A stretch of DNA of 39,999 bases from a virus: IMG/VR virus record IMGVR_UViG_3300048930_000238, positions 1 to 39,999 of that record; one strand, written 5' to 3'. Shown one piece after another: positions 15,191 to 22,930 of the stretch (positions are counted from its first letter, which is position 1; the number at the start of each line of letters is the position of its first letter). The position numbers were made by a program, and so were the translations under genes. Below the pieces are notes generated by a model. That model did not search any database and was not told the DNA's origin. It saw only the letters and a list, made by a program, of their open reading frames with translations.

Positions 15191-15585
15191 GCGCCTAAGT
15201 GCCCCCACTGGTTGAACTGAATCCGCGGCATCACAACACCGTCAAGCGGCTGGTCGTCGTCCATGTCCGCAATGACGAACCGCTCTTGGAATGTCATAGT
15301 CGCGCCTTCAACAAGCAGCGTGAAGATTCTTGGCAACGTGAAGTCGCCAACTTGCTCCACGCGATTGCTCCATAACTGGCGAGCAATCCGCAACTCCGAA
15401 AACGTGACGAGAATCTGATACGTGCGAGTGACCGGAACCTCGCTGACGACCGTCTGGTTGAGACCAGTGACGTCCAGCGTTTCCGTTCGCTCCCGTACCG
15501 AAACGTCTGCCACGCCGTCGCATGGCTCGCCGTCGATTTCGAGCGTGCATTTCCGGCCCAGCGAGTAAATCTTCTCGACTGGCAC
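15187..15585 (-). CDS. tail tube-like protein
   Basis: 132 residues from GTG 15585 with GGGGTGAT upstream. The sequence alternates strands through its length (KCTLEIDGEPCDGVADVSVRERTETLDV, RTYQILVTFSELRIARQLW, ATMTFQERFVIADMD) in the manner of siphophage tail tube subunits. Being directly before the tail chaperone genes, it is a good candidate for the major tail protein; the neighbouring gene upstream is a second candidate. Confidence 0.55.
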   Translation of the reverse strand: MPVEKIYSLGRKCTLEIDGEPCDGVADVSVRERTETLDVTGLNQTVVSEVPVTRTYQILVTFSELRIARQLWSNRVEQVGDFTLPRIFTLLVEGATMTFQERFVIADMDDDQPLDGVVMPRIQFNQWGHLGA

Positions 15586-15588
15586 GGA

Positions 15589-15957
15589 TCACCCCAGGGC
15601 GTACTTGCGGAGCGTGATCGTGTTGACGATCGCGCCGTCGATCTCCTGCGGCTCGCCGATGTTGTTGACGTAGTAGATGCCGGTGGCGACCATGCCCGTC
15701 GTGCCCGCGAGGGGGGCAATCGTCACAAGGCCGGTCGCGTGCATGACGCACGTGTGATGCCAGGCCGTGACTTCGTAGACGGTGTTCTTCCGAACCGGCA
15801 AAAACTCTTGTATATCGCCACTGCCGCGGCTCGTGACCTCAGCCTCGGCGGACGTCTCAACCGTGACGGTGACGTTCTGAATGTCCACGTTGGCAATGGA
15901 CGAGCCGAACGTGAAACTGTTGTTTTTTCCGAGTCGATAGGACTGGCCGGACGGCAT
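15589..15957 (-). CDS. tail tube-like or tail structural protein
   Basis: 122 residues, beta-rich (NSFTFGSSIANVDIQNVTVTVETSAEAEVTSRG, NTVYEVTAWHHTCVMHATGLVTI). It precedes another tube-like protein of similar size. One of the two probably builds the tail tube. A promoter-like motif 31-48 bases upstream suggests extra transcription from here, fitting a protein needed in many copies. Confidence 0.5.
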   Translation of the reverse strand: MPSGQSYRLGKNNSFTFGSSIANVDIQNVTVTVETSAEAEVTSRGSGDIQEFLPVRKNTVYEVTAWHHTCVMHATGLVTIAPLAGTTGMVATGIYYVNNIGEPQEIDGAIVNTITLRKYALG

Positions 15958-15987
15958 TTTTGCGGCTCCGTGTGCGGTGTGCGGTAC

Positions 15988-16005
15988 CTATACGTCAGTA
16001 TACCG
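15988..16005 (-). promoter_or_regulatory. promoter-like motif before tail tube genes
   Basis: On the minus strand this reads CGGTATACTGACGTATAG. It shares GGTANACTGACGTATAG with the site at 33211 and GGTATACT with the one at 26632. TATACT fits a -10 box, but there is no convincing -35 box 17 bases upstream, so a phage activator or a different use (operator) is possible. It lies in the 57-base gap between two late genes. Confidence 0.5.
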
Positions 16006-16014
16006 CTACCGCAC

Positions 16015-16752
16015 TTAGCCCCCGGCCGACATGCCCGCCACGCTTACCCTAGCCCGAGTAAACGAACCGGCGAACGCCTTTGCGATGTGGCCGCCAGCAA
16101 TCGCTTTTCGGAGGGCCGGCCGCATGTACGGGCGAGCCGGGTAACGGGCCGTTTCTGTGCTGATCGTGTTCCATCGCCCCGTGTCTCGAACCGGGCCGAT
16201 GTCGCCTATCGTCCGAATGATTGGCCGCCGCATCGAGCGGCCATAGCGAGGAATCCAGGCTTGCGTGCGAAGATTGACCGACCCACCGAACTCGTGCAGG
16301 AACGGCAACGCCCTCCCTTTGGCCGATGGCCCAACGACGGCCGATCGCGTTGAAGGGTCAAAGAAGTTCCAGAGGTTTCGCTTGAAACTCAAGTAGCTGG
16401 CTTGATGCCCAGAGGTCGGTGTGTGCGAGAATGGTGGCGTTCCAGCAGGCGACCCGTGTGGAAACATTAGCTCAAGAACAATGAGGCTTCGCGTTCGCTC
16501 TGGTATCACGCCAGAACGAGTAAGCATCGACACCGTTTGGCCGTTTGCGACTCCAAGGGCAGCTTTCTTGGAAAGCCTTGCCATTCCTCGCTGCTTGATC
16601 GACCGCTTTGCAAAGTCCTTGATTTTTACCGAGGACTTCATCAACGCCCGGTATTCCATGTCGGAAAGCGCGTCTTTGACGTGCTTGCGGTCGAAGAAAA
16701 ACTTCGTGCGGCCGGTCAGTGCTATGCGTGGGCGGAAGCTAGGAAGAGCCAT
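16015..16752 (-). CDS. HK97 gp10-like tail completion or head-tail protein
   Basis: 245 residues. The N-terminal part (KDALSDMEYRALMKSSVKIKDFAKRSI) and the C-terminal PARPYMRPALRKAI resemble the HK97 gp10-like family, whose members connect tail to head. It is longer than the usual 130-170 residues because of a central insertion with FPHGSPAGTPPFSHTPTSG. It lies between the tail terminator-like gene and the tail tube genes, as expected. Confidence 0.6.
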   Translation of the reverse strand: MALPSFRPRIALTGRTKFFFDRKHVKDALSDMEYRALMKSSVKIKDFAKRSIKQRGMARLSKKAALGVANGQTVSMLTRSGVIPERTRSLIVLELMFPHGSPAGTPPFSHTPTSGHQASYLSFKRNLWNFFDPSTRSAVVGPSAKGRALPFLHEFGGSVNLRTQAWIPRYGRSMRRPIIRTIGDIGPVRDTGRWNTISTETARYPARPYMRPALRKAIAGGHIAKAFAGSFTRARVSVAGMSAGG

Positions 16753-16770
16753 ACCGTCATCTTACCGCCA

Positions 16771-17235
16771 TCACGCCTCATGCTTCTCCACCAGACCACG
16801 ATACGTCACTGCAATCTCCGCCAGGAATATCCGCCCGTGGATCACGGACTTGGCATCGTACAGCACCGGATTCTCGATGCTCACGAACTGCATCCCGTAC
16901 GGCATGGCCGGCACGCTCTCCGGCAACGCATCCGAGCGAATCTTGTCGGCAATCTCGGCACGCAACCGCGACAGTCCGCCGAGTTCCGAGTTGGCCGTGA
17001 TCGCTTTGGCGAGAACGACGTTGACCGTCACCTCGTGAAGATTGGCACCACGCGCCGCCTCGGTAACGTCCACGGCACCCGGAACGACCGACACCCGGAG
17101 GTCGGTAGCGTCCAGCCGCTCGAAGTCCGGCACGTACTCCATCGTGGGTGCGATCGCCGTGGAGAACGGATACCGGGCAAGGCTATCGGCCAAGCTCGTC
17201 GCCACCAGCACTTCGATTGCGTCAACCGCTGCCAT
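16771..17235 (-). CDS. tail terminator-like protein
   Basis: 154 residues with an N-terminal helix (DAIEVLVATSLADSLARYPF), strands with Arg/Val (DLRVSVVPGAVDV) and HEVTVNVVLAKAI, and a C-terminal strand ending FLAEIAVTYRGLVEK. Size, composition and position next to the gp10-like gene fit a phage tail terminator (gpU-like). No decisive motif. Confidence 0.5.
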   Translation of the reverse strand: MAAVDAIEVLVATSLADSLARYPFSTAIAPTMEYVPDFERLDATDLRVSVVPGAVDVTEAARGANLHEVTVNVVLAKAITANSELGGLSRLRAEIADKIRSDALPESVPAMPYGMQFVSIENPVLYDAKSVIHGRIFLAEIAVTYRGLVEKHEA

Positions 17236-17236
17236 G

Positions 17237-18289
17237 TTAATCGGGCTTCGGCCCGTCCTCCGTGACCAGTGATTCCAGCACCGCTACGTTGCGAGCCAGT
17301 TCGTCGTTGTCCGGTGCCTTCGCCGCTGCCGCCTTGGCGAACTTCAACGCCTCGCGGTAGCGGCCGACTTCCACGGCAGCACTCGCACCGATCGAAGCAG
17401 GCAGCGGCCCGTAGGCATTCGGGTCGCTTGAGTGCGTCTGGTCGCACTTCTGGCCCGCCACGGCAAGCCGCGAATAGTAGATAGCCGTCACGTGGTCGCC
17501 AATCTCGTAGGCCATCGCGGCAAGATCTGCCCGTGCCTCCGGCTCCGGCGATTCCAAGACAGCCCGGAGTAGGTGCCGCTGCCGCTGGTCCTTGTCGAGA
17601 ACCGACAGCCGCCGCCACGCAAAAGCACGCTCGTGCGGCGAGCCTCCCGGCATCGCAAGGTAATGGCGGTAGGCGTCCGCGGCACCGGTTTCGTTCTCGG
17701 TGTCCAGTTCCCGAGCGAGATACCAGTGCATCCTGGCGTCGTGCGGTGCTTCGCGGACGGCTTGCTTGAGTAGCGTCAGGTCGGACTTGTGCTTCTTGTT
17801 CGGGTCGCGGTGGTGGTGAACCGCGATGCTGGTCGTGTAGACCGGGTTGTGTTCCACCGCCCACGGCACGAGGCCTTCGTGGGTGGCACCGGTCCATCGG
17901 TAGCCGTGCCGGGAGTGAATCCGGTCAAGGTTGAACACTATGCCCGGCCCCCAATGGTACGGGTAGCGAAGCTGGGTGCAGCCGTCCACCCACGCCGCTT
18001 CGATCGCTTGCCGCCAGCCCGGCTCGATCGACTCGTCAAGGTCAAGCCGCACGGCGACGTCAACGTCGGCCGGAAGGTGCATCAGCGAAAGGTTGTGGGC
18101 GTCGTCCCACCGCCACGGCACCGGCGAGCCGTGGCACACCGTCACGCCGTGATCCTCCAAAGCCTTTACGGTGCCGTCCGTGCTGCCGGTATCCGTGACG
18201 ACCCGCACGTCAGCCTCCCGGCAGCAGGCCTCCCATCGGGCCACGTTGGCGGCCTCGTTCTTTGCCAAGGCATATACGCCGATCTTCAT
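17237..18289 (-). CDS. glycosyltransferase family 2 with TPR-like C terminus
   Basis: 350 residues. Residues 1-120 form a GT-A fold: MKIGVYALAKNEAANVARW, DTGSTDGT, and RLDLDE as the DxD metal site. The second half has repeated helical pairs (for example REAPHDARMHWYLARELDTENETGAADAYRHYL, EVGRYREALKFAKAAAAKAPDNDE) like tetratricopeptide repeats. ATG 18289 overlaps the stop of the methyltransferase gene (ATGA). It is the last of five coupled genes for glycan synthesis or modification inserted between tail genes. Acceptor unknown: virion protein or host surface glycan. Confidence 0.85.
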   Translation of the reverse strand: MKIGVYALAKNEAANVARWEACCREADVRVVTDTGSTDGTVKALEDHGVTVCHGSPVPWRWDDAHNLSLMHLPADVDVAVRLDLDESIEPGWRQAIEAAWVDGCTQLRYPYHWGPGIVFNLDRIHSRHGYRWTGATHEGLVPWAVEHNPVYTTSIAVHHHRDPNKKHKSDLTLLKQAVREAPHDARMHWYLARELDTENETGAADAYRHYLAMPGGSPHERAFAWRRLSVLDKDQRQRHLLRAVLESPEPEARADLAAMAYEIGDHVTAIYYSRLAVAGQKCDQTHSSDPNAYGPLPASIGASAAVEVGRYREALKFAKAAAAKAPDNDELARNVAVLESLVTEDGPKPD

Positions 18290-18900
18290 GCGGCACGCTC
18301 CCATACGATCAGTTTTTCGCCGGCCGTGCCGCGGCAGATGGAGCAACGCGGCGAGCAACGGGTTGCCGAGCCGAGGCCGATGCCGGTGTTGATGTAGCGG
18401 ACGGTGGTGTCAATGGGCCGACCAACCGAAGTGCCGATCAATTCCGCATGGCAGTCGTAGTCGAGGTCTTCGCAGACGTATACGCCGCCTTTGGCAAGGT
18501 ACGGCAGCAACGCCCCTGCCGTCCGTATCTGGTCAACGTCGCGGTGTGAACCGTCGTCAACGATGAGGTCGAATTGCAGCACCTCTCGCTGTGCAATCTT
18601 GGAAAGCCGCCGTTCGTCGTTCTGGTCGCCGTAGTAGCATCGAATCCGCCCAGCGTTGAATAGACACGACTTGTCCACATCCACGCCCACGATCTCCGCA
18701 TTCGGGAAATACTCCTCCCACATGCGAAGGCTCGCACCCTTGTGGACGCCAATTTCGAGAACCCGCTTCACCGTCTCACGCCGGTGACCTAGCAACTCGT
18801 GATACGCCGGTGTGTAGTTGTGGCAATGCTCGCCCGCGAGCGTGTGCCATCCGCCCTTGTCGCAAGCGTGTTTCCGTGCCAATTCGCACAGCGGTGTCAT
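18286..18900 (-). CDS. class I SAM-dependent methyltransferase
   Basis: 204 residues. The SAM-binding motif is VLEIGVHKGASLRMW (about 53-67), followed by IVGVDVDKS and an acidic motif FDLIVDDGSH. This pattern is common in sugar O-methyltransferases of the macrocin-methyltransferase type (established family knowledge). The C terminus ends with a Cys cluster, CSPRCSIC. It is coupled by ATGA overlaps on both sides inside the glycosylation module, so it probably methylates a sugar made by the neighbours. Confidence 0.75.
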   Translation of the reverse strand: MTPLCELARKHACDKGGWHTLAGEHCHNYTPAYHELLGHRRETVKRVLEIGVHKGASLRMWEEYFPNAEIVGVDVDKSCLFNAGRIRCYYGDQNDERRLSKIAQREVLQFDLIVDDGSHRDVDQIRTAGALLPYLAKGGVYVCEDLDYDCHAELIGTSVGRPIDTTVRYINTGIGLGSATRCSPRCSICRGTAGEKLIVWERAA

Positions 18901-19601
18901 CGTACTGGTGCCTCCCAAGCCTTGCGATAGTTGAGGAATTGCGTCTCGTCGTGGTTCGCCTTGAACCAATTGAACGGGATCACGCCCAGCAGCTCCACGA
19001 ACGCGAGCGTGTTCATGTCCCACGACAGCCGGCCCGTGATGGTCGTGCGGGTCAGCACGACCCCACGGACTGCCTCATACAAGTCCTTCACCCAATCGGC
19101 ATGGACGACGAAGCACGAGCCCACGAAACGCCAGTGAGCCTCGGAATCATTGATCGGTCCCATAGGCCAGCATCCACCGGCACAGACGCCATCGAACGGC
19201 GTGACCTCCTGCAAGTCTTGGGCGAACTGCCGGATTACGTCCTCCGTCACGTTCGTCTGCTTGAGTGCTGACCACTCCACCCACGCGAACACCTCCGCGT
19301 CCGGGTCGTTACGCGATGCCGCGTACAGCCAGTAGAACCGCTGCAACAGAACGGCATTGCTCCGCACCATGTCCTGCGGCGTTGCGAAGCGATCCGCCGG
19401 CGGGTTGAGGCACGACGGCAGCAGATGCTCCACCGATTTCTCTTGCGGCAACCAGCAGTAATCGAAAGGCGACTCGAACGGCATGAGGCAATCGCCTGCC
19501 GCCATCTTGAGCCGTTCGCCCAGGCTACGGAATTGCTCCTGGCTGAGATGCTTCGCCGGGAATGCGTCCGGCACGAAGCCGGTCACGATGCGGGCTTTCA
19601 T
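18897..19601 (-). CDS. glycosyltransferase-like protein (HtrL/YibB type?)
   Basis: 234 residues starting MKARIVTGFVPDAFP. It is similar in layout to the next gene: a starting RIVTG strand, a size-measuring helical part, FYWLYAASRNDPDAEVFAWVEWSAL and a late acidic motif. The pattern resembles HtrL/YibB-like glycosyltransferases, in which W-[IV]-[DE] follows an xFVW strand. Here Asp is replaced by Glu in AWVEW. GGAGGCGGC before ATG 19601 is a strong ribosome-binding site, and the ATG overlaps the upstream stop. Confidence 0.5.
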   Translation of the reverse strand: MKARIVTGFVPDAFPAKHLSQEQFRSLGERLKMAAGDCLMPFESPFDYCWLPQEKSVEHLLPSCLNPPADRFATPQDMVRSNAVLLQRFYWLYAASRNDPDAEVFAWVEWSALKQTNVTEDVIRQFAQDLQEVTPFDGVCAGGCWPMGPINDSEAHWRFVGSCFVVHADWVKDLYEAVRGVVLTRTTITGRLSWDMNTLAFVELLGVIPFNWFKANHDETQFLNYRKAWEAPVR

Positions 19602-20290
19602 GCCGCCTCCAAGATGGTGTGGTTGTGGTCGCAGAGGTAGTGGCGGAAGAGGGCGGGCCGTTGCCGCCATGCCGCCGCCCACGTGTTCACCTCGTAAGTG
19701 ATGCGTCCGAAGTTCGTCAGGCATCGCTCGGCAGCGTCCATTGCTTCCGCGTGAAACTCGCCCGCCAGCCGGCCGGGACAAATGACGACACCGCCGGCAC
19801 ACCACCACTCCACGCGGTCGGTCAAGATGCCGCGGATCGGCTCGCCCCAGATGCTCGCGAAAGTCACCTTGTCTTGCGGCAGATTGGCGGCACGCTCCAC
19901 GAGGCCCAGGATGCCCGCCTCCGTCACGCCGGGAACGTGAAGGATGCCGAGGTCAACCCATACGAGCGTGTCCCGTGGGTCAATCGCCGCGGCCATTGCG
20001 AGCCACTGCGTCTTCTGATGCTGCACGGCATGGAAGTCGGCCGTGTCCTTCTCTGGGTTGTCGGTCATCGGAATCTTCGGCCTCTTGTCGGCCTTAATCC
20101 GCCAAAGCCAATGCACTTCCGCGTCAGCGTGAATCTCGGTATTCCAGCCCGGCTCGAAGCTCTCGTGCCAGTCCGTGAACAGGTCGATCGGCGTCGGCAA
20201 GGCCAATAGCCGATTCCCGAGCCGCACGTACTCCTCATGGGGCCGCGGGCCATTCAGTACGTCGTACCCCGTCACAATCCGCACGTTCAT
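19598..20290 (-). CDS. glycosyltransferase-like protein (HtrL/YibB type?)
   Basis: 230 residues, paralogous in layout to the neighbour at 18897-19601: MNVRIVTGYDVL, then FHAVQHQKTQWLAMAAAIDPRDTLVWVDLGILHV, which looks like the acidic sugar-nucleotide site of HtrL/YibB-like enzymes. The presence of two diverged copies suggests duplication within the module. ATG 20290 overlaps the stop of the upstream gene (TTATGA). Confidence 0.55.
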   Translation of the reverse strand: MNVRIVTGYDVLNGPRPHEEYVRLGNRLLALPTPIDLFTDWHESFEPGWNTEIHADAEVHWLWRIKADKRPKIPMTDNPEKDTADFHAVQHQKTQWLAMAAAIDPRDTLVWVDLGILHVPGVTEAGILGLVERAANLPQDKVTFASIWGEPIRGILTDRVEWWCAGGVVICPGRLAGEFHAEAMDAAERCLTNFGRITYEVNTWAAAWRQRPALFRHYLCDHNHTILEAA

Positions 20291-21342
20291 AACACCCTCA
20301 CCGCTGCAAGTGCCGCGTCCAACGGGAACTCCGCCAACCACGCCTCGGCATCGCGAACACCGAACGACGCAATCGCACGGCCTTCGATGACCGCCAGCCC
20401 GGCACAGAACTCGATGGCCCGCTTCTCGCGGAACCAGAACGGCTCGGATACGCCGACGATCCGCCAGCCGTCCTCGGCGAACAAGACGAACCGATGCTCA
20501 TAGATGCGGCATTTGCCGTCGTGAGCCACCTCGTGGACGATGCAGAGCCATTGCCCGTTGCCAACCGGCACAAGCTGCGAGCCGCCGCGGAACCCGCGAG
20601 CGATGGCGGGCGATGGCGAGCCGATCGTCACCCTCCACGTGTCGCCTTCCTCCGCAGCCGTTGCCGTGTGGCCTTGCACGCTGCACGAGTAGAGCCATTC
20701 CCGACGCCCGAGAATCGGCATCCAGTTCTTCTCGGCGATGCCCGGCATCGTCTCGCGGACGATGAGGTCAACGTGATCGCCTTGTGCCATCCGAGCAACG
20801 CCGATACGGCATGTGCCGTCGTGCGGTGCCGCGTTGCGGACGGTGGCCGAAACGACCGTGTCAAAGTCAACGTGATTGAGCCGAACGTCCTCAAGGCCGT
20901 CTACCGGGAAGGCGGTGCGTTCATATTCGGCTTTGGCCGGAACTTCAATGAGAATCCCAAGCGTTTCGAGGTCGAGCATGCATCCGATGTTGTCTGTGCG
21001 GATAGTTTCGCCATCCTCTGGCGGCATGACGTACTTGCCATCGACAATCTGGTAGTTCGATGACCGCACGTTAACGAAAGGGTACGTAAGCCCGTCGATG
21101 ATGCACGGGTTAAACCGCGACCACCCCGGCCGCACCTTCGGCAGTAGTTGCACTTGCCGCGGCTCGCAGCCGATCACCTCGGCAAGCGACCGCGTGTACC
21201 ACGTGCGATTCCGTCGCACCTTCTCCTCCCGGCCTTGCGACAATCCAGGCATCGAAAGCAACTTTTCGCACGCCTTCCGGCCGACGTCATGCTCGCCGCA
21301 ATGCCAAGCGTGGGCCGCGAGTTGGTACAGGTGTTCGATCAT
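20287..21342 (-). CDS. five-bladed beta-propeller glycan-associated protein
   Basis: 351 residues. After a short helical N terminus (MIEHLYQLAAHAWHCGEHDVGRKACEKLL, one TPR-like pair), the rest is made of blade-like strands with acidic and aromatic residues (NPCIIDGLTYPFVNVRSSNYQI, WRIVGVSEPFWFREKRAIEFCAGLAVIEG). The end, ASFGVRDAEAWLAEFPLD, is characteristic of GH130/GH43-like propeller proteins that occur beside family 2 glycosyltransferases. It may bind or cleave a glycan. I chose ATG 21342 because the longer frame would overlap the upstream gene by 76 bases. Confidence 0.6.
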   Translation of the reverse strand: MIEHLYQLAAHAWHCGEHDVGRKACEKLLSMPGLSQGREEKVRRNRTWYTRSLAEVIGCEPRQVQLLPKVRPGWSRFNPCIIDGLTYPFVNVRSSNYQIVDGKYVMPPEDGETIRTDNIGCMLDLETLGILIEVPAKAEYERTAFPVDGLEDVRLNHVDFDTVVSATVRNAAPHDGTCRIGVARMAQGDHVDLIVRETMPGIAEKNWMPILGRREWLYSCSVQGHTATAAEEGDTWRVTIGSPSPAIARGFRGGSQLVPVGNGQWLCIVHEVAHDGKCRIYEHRFVLFAEDGWRIVGVSEPFWFREKRAIEFCAGLAVIEGRAIASFGVRDAEAWLAEFPLDAALAAVRVL

Positions 21343-21389
21343 GCGGACCGAACGTAGCGTGAGTGCCGCTAGTTGGGAACGTCGGGAAA

Positions 21390-21719
21390 TCAGCCCTTCA
21401 CGCAATACCGGATCGTGGCCGTCCCGGCGTTCAGCACCGGCACCGCAAACGGGAACCCGTAGCACTCGTCGGGAACCGGATACGCCCGAGCGTCGGTCAG
21501 GCTCTGAGTCACGGCGGTATTCGTTCGGTCGTTCAACGCCACCGGCGTTGCGGTGGCCGACTCGGCAACGTGCCAGGTGATCGTCACGCCGGTAACGAGG
21601 CTCGACACAAAAATGCCGCCGCCAGCGTAACGCTGCATATTGACGCGGCCGGTCGTGGAAGCCGACGCGGTGGCGGAAATACTGACTGCACCTTCGTTCT
21701 CGCGGTCAATTCCTGGCAT
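21390..21719 (-). CDS. minor structural protein
   Basis: 109 residues, rich in Ala, Thr, Ser and Val with short strands (AVSISATASASTTGRVNM, GVTITWHVAESATATPVAL). It looks like a virion decoration or fibre-associated protein. No family recognised. It stands just upstream of the glycosylation module in the late operon. Confidence 0.5.
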   Translation of the reverse strand: MPGIDRENEGAVSISATASASTTGRVNMQRYAGGGIFVSSLVTGVTITWHVAESATATPVALNDRTNTAVTQSLTDARAYPVPDECYGFPFAVPVLNAGTATIRYCVKG

Positions 21720-21750
21720 GGGAGGCTCCTGTCTTTAGGGTTTGTTTTTG

Positions 21751-22023
21751 CTACGAGAGGTTTGGTGCCGCGGCGATTGCGGCGCTGCCAAGATAGATCG
21801 TGTTTGCGCCGGTAAATGCGTCCGTGATGACGTAGAGCGTTGTGGATGACTTTGGCGACAAGGCCGCGTACTGAGCAGAGGTCAGGCCGACGATCGCCGT
21901 AACGGCGGTTCCTTCAACCTTCGCATCCACCGCCGCTTCGATCGCGTCAAGGTTGGCGTCATGCTCCGCGGCCGTCAGTGCCGTGCCCTTCACCAAACGG
22001 CGAACAAGTCCTGAAATGCTCAT
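21751..22023 (-). CDS. small phage structural protein with fibre-like repeat
   Basis: 90 residues. An N-terminal helical segment (GTALTAAEHDANLDAIEAAVD) is followed by VGLTSAQYAALSPKSSTTLYVITD, a motif often found in phage fibre and baseplate-linked proteins (LTxAQYxAL..TLYxI). ATG 22023 overlaps the upstream stop (ATGA). Confidence 0.5.
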   Translation of the reverse strand: MSISGLVRRLVKGTALTAAEHDANLDAIEAAVDAKVEGTAVTAIVGLTSAQYAALSPKSSTTLYVITDAFTGANTIYLGSAAIAAAPNLS

Positions 22024-22439
22024 GCTGCATACACTCCCGAATCGAAGACGCCAGACGCGAACACGGTCGATGCCACCCGGTAATCCTCAATCCGCAGACA
22101 ATGGATACGACGCAACTTCTCGCCACGGTCCGCCCACGTCCAGCACTGCTGCCGGCCTGGTGGCACCATCACCTCGTACGCCTCGCCATCCTCCGTCACA
22201 ATCCGATCGCCCCGCGCGGGCTGGTCGGAGTAATCCGACACCGCCACGAAGATGTCACGGGTCTGAATCCGTGCCATCTGCCCGGCGGTGTCCATCACGT
22301 CCCACCGTCCCGTCACGACCGTGACGACGCACGGCACGGCCGTTGACGAGCCGGACTTGTAGTAGTCGGCGTTGATCGACAGATGCGCCCGCCGCTGCGT
22401 CTCGAACCACGTAGCGGCCTTGCTCATCATGTCTTGCAT
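22020..22439 (-). CDS. head-tail connector-like protein
   Basis: 139 residues. ATG 22439 is preceded by GGGAGG at seven bases. After a short helix (MQDMMSKAATWFETQRRAH) the sequence becomes strand-rich (VVTVVTGRWDVMDTAGQMARIQTRDIFVAV, GEAYEVMVPPGRQQCWTW). The pattern and place after the decoration protein gene suit a head-tail stopper or neck protein. No exact family. Confidence 0.55.
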   Translation of the reverse strand: MQDMMSKAATWFETQRRAHLSINADYYKSGSSTAVPCVVTVVTGRWDVMDTAGQMARIQTRDIFVAVSDYSDQPARGDRIVTEDGEAYEVMVPPGRQQCWTWADRGEKLRRIHCLRIEDYRVASTVFASGVFDSGVYAA

Positions 22440-22511
22440 CGAACGCCTCCCACCACAGACCACGCCCGCCGGTGGCCGCGGTTACAGCGACTCACCGGCG
22501 AGCGGAGTCAA

Positions 22512-22838
22512 TCAGTTGCCGCCAGGAACGACGAGAACGTCAACGCTCGTATCGGTGGCCGCGCGAGCCTTGGCGAGGAAGCCGAGGTCAACGCCGGTAG
22601 ACGCCGAAGCGATACCGCTGGTGGCCCAATACTTGATCGCCGAGCCCTGGGCACCGGTCGAGCCGGTGAGGCAAGCGAAGTTCCAAACACCGTTGGTGGA
22701 CACGGCACCCAGCTTGCCAGCGGCGATCGCCGAATCGGCAATCGTCACGAGCGAACCGAGAACCACCACTTCGCCGGCCGCCACTGCGGACACCGGCGTG
22801 TAATCGAGCTTGTTTCCATCCGCAACACGACTTGGCAT
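22512..22838 (-). CDS. DUF2190-like capsid decoration protein
   Basis: 108 residues: DYTPVSAVAAGEVVVLGSLVTIADSAIAAGKLGAVSTNGVWNF, with a C-terminal LVVPGGN. This is the DUF2190 pattern, a small beta protein found next to major capsid genes and thought to decorate the head. AAGGATTTCTCA precedes the ATG. A strong hairpin separates it from the capsid gene. Confidence 0.75.
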   Translation of the reverse strand: MPSRVADGNKLDYTPVSAVAAGEVVVLGSLVTIADSAIAAGKLGAVSTNGVWNFACLTGSTGAQGSAIKYWATSGIASASTGVDLGFLAKARAATDTSVDVLVVPGGN

Positions 22839-22889
22839 TGAGAAATCCTTTGAGTGAGAGTGTCGAAATCGAAAAGGTCAGAGCCGAAG

Positions 22890-22918
22890 CCCGGCGGGAG
22901 CATCACGCTCCCGCCGGG
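22890..22918 (-). terminator. strong hairpin between major capsid and decoration genes
   Basis: CCCGGCGGGAGC (22890-22901) and GCTCCCGCCGGG (22907-22918) form a perfect 12-bp stem with a five-base loop. On the minus-strand transcript it sits between the decoration protein gene and the capsid gene. No run of U follows directly, so it may act as a partial terminator, a processing site or an mRNA-stabilising hairpin rather than a full terminator. Confidence 0.55.
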
Positions 22919-22930
22919 GCTCCGTTGTCA

